From NCBI GenBank assembly GCA_017632825.1, contig JAGBQP010000091.1, positions 1 through 6,676 of the forward strand: a DNA stretch of 6,676 bases. Reading direction: 5' to 3'. Position numbers and translations under genes: made by a program. Below the pieces are notes generated by a model that was not told the DNA's origin, ran no database searches, and saw nothing but the letters and a program-made list of their open reading frames with translations. Each line of letters begins with the position of its first letter. Positions within the stretch are counted from its first letter, which is position 1. Of this stretch, positions 6,452 to 6,676 are shown piece by piece. This DNA comes from Prevotella sp. GTDB lineage: Bacteria > Bacteroidota > Bacteroidia > Bacteroidales > Bacteroidaceae.

Positions 6452-6676
6452 TTACTTCTTGTTCAGTGCGAGGTCGATGGCTACAGCGATAGCAACGGTA
6501 GCACCCACCATGGGGTTGTTACCAATACCGAGGTAACCCATCATCTCAACGTGTGCAGGAACAGAAGAAGAACCTGCGAACTGAGCGTCGCTGTGCATGC
6601 GGCCCATGGTGTCGGTCATACCGTAAGAAGCAGGACCTGCGGCCATATTGTCCGGGTGCAGTGTACGACCTGTACC
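6452..6676 (-). CDS. GGGtGRT protein, C-terminal 74 residues (5' end outside window)
   Basis: The open frame enters from the right edge and ends at TAA 6454-6452. Its first visible residues, GTGRTLHPDNMA, carry the end of the glycine-rich GGGtGRT motif for which the family is named. The rest (AAGPASYGMTDTMGRMHSDA, then AHVEMMGYLGIGNNPMVGAT and a hydrophobic Ala/Val-rich end closing in ALNKK) matches the highly conserved C-terminus of the family. The ATG inside the frame at 6646 is therefore an internal Met and not the start. Full-length members are about 330 residues, so roughly three quarters lies beyond the window. The biochemical function of this family is not established to my knowledge; the glycine-rich motif suggests nucleotide or cofactor binding, but that is a guess. 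A strong terminator follows, so this gene is the last of its unit. Confidence 0.9.
   Translation of the reverse strand, partial: GTGRTLHPDNMAAGPASYGMTDTMGRMHSDAQFAGSSSVPAHVEMMGYLGIGNNPMVGATVAIAVAIDLALNKK

Noticed and set aside
6644..6646. ATG as a possible start of a 64-residue small protein at the right end.
   Set aside because: The frame continues to the window edge with GTGRTLHPDN, the named motif of the GGGtGRT family, so this Met is internal.
1..6676. Search by eye for CRISPR repeats, tRNA genes, transposase genes, invertible-promoter repeats and phage genes.
   Set aside because: No regularly spaced repeats, cloverleaf-like segments, insertion-sequence ends or paired long inverted repeats were seen, and coding genes fill nearly all of the window.

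Overview
The window looks like ordinary chromosome of a Bacteroidota member, most likely a Bacteroidales species of the Prevotella/Bacteroides kind. Several things point there: a Bacteroidota-style family 10 glycosylhydrolase (GHL10), a GGGtGRT protein, start codons preceded by A-rich DNA without Shine-Dalgarno sequences, and a promoter matching the Bacteroides-type TTTG / TAnnTTTG pattern. The genus assignment is an inference from protein resemblance and was not tested by any search.

Layout. Positions 1-3825 hold three tightly spaced genes on the + strand: the 3' part of a GHL10 glycosyl hydrolase-like gene with a C-terminal fibronectin-III-like domain (1-1032), uxuA for mannonate dehydratase (1045-2298), and rlmD for a 23S rRNA uracil-C5 methyltransferase (2317-3825). 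The gaps are 12 and 18 nt with no visible terminator, so they probably form one transcription unit that began before the window. Positions 3862-6328 hold two genes on the - strand: a 14-helix Wzx-type oligosaccharide flippase (4826-6328), followed with an 8-nt overlap by a family 2 glycosyltransferase (3862-4833). The two units converge on a 36-nt gap at 3826-3861 that contains weak hairpins. Upstream of the flippase, 6329-6451 holds its predicted promoter and a strong hairpin terminator for the next gene, the C-terminal end of a GGGtGRT protein (6452-6676, - strand, cut by the window edge).

How they may work together. The GHL10 protein is probably exported and may cleave glycan, while UxuA converts D-mannonate to 2-keto-3-deoxy-gluconate in hexuronate breakdown. 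A carbohydrate-use link is plausible but not shown. RlmD is a housekeeping rRNA modification enzyme that seems to share their transcript. The flippase and glycosyltransferase look like a small surface-glycan unit that assembles a lipid-linked sugar and moves it across the inner membrane. No other sugar-polymer genes are visible.

No gene-free stretch exceeds 300 bases. I see no tRNA, rRNA, CRISPR array, insertion sequence or phage gene. I found no convincing undescribed system. The items most worth a second look are the unknown-function GGGtGRT gene, the isolated flippase-glycosyltransferase pair with its nearly leaderless promoter, and the mixed uronate/rRNA-methylation operon.
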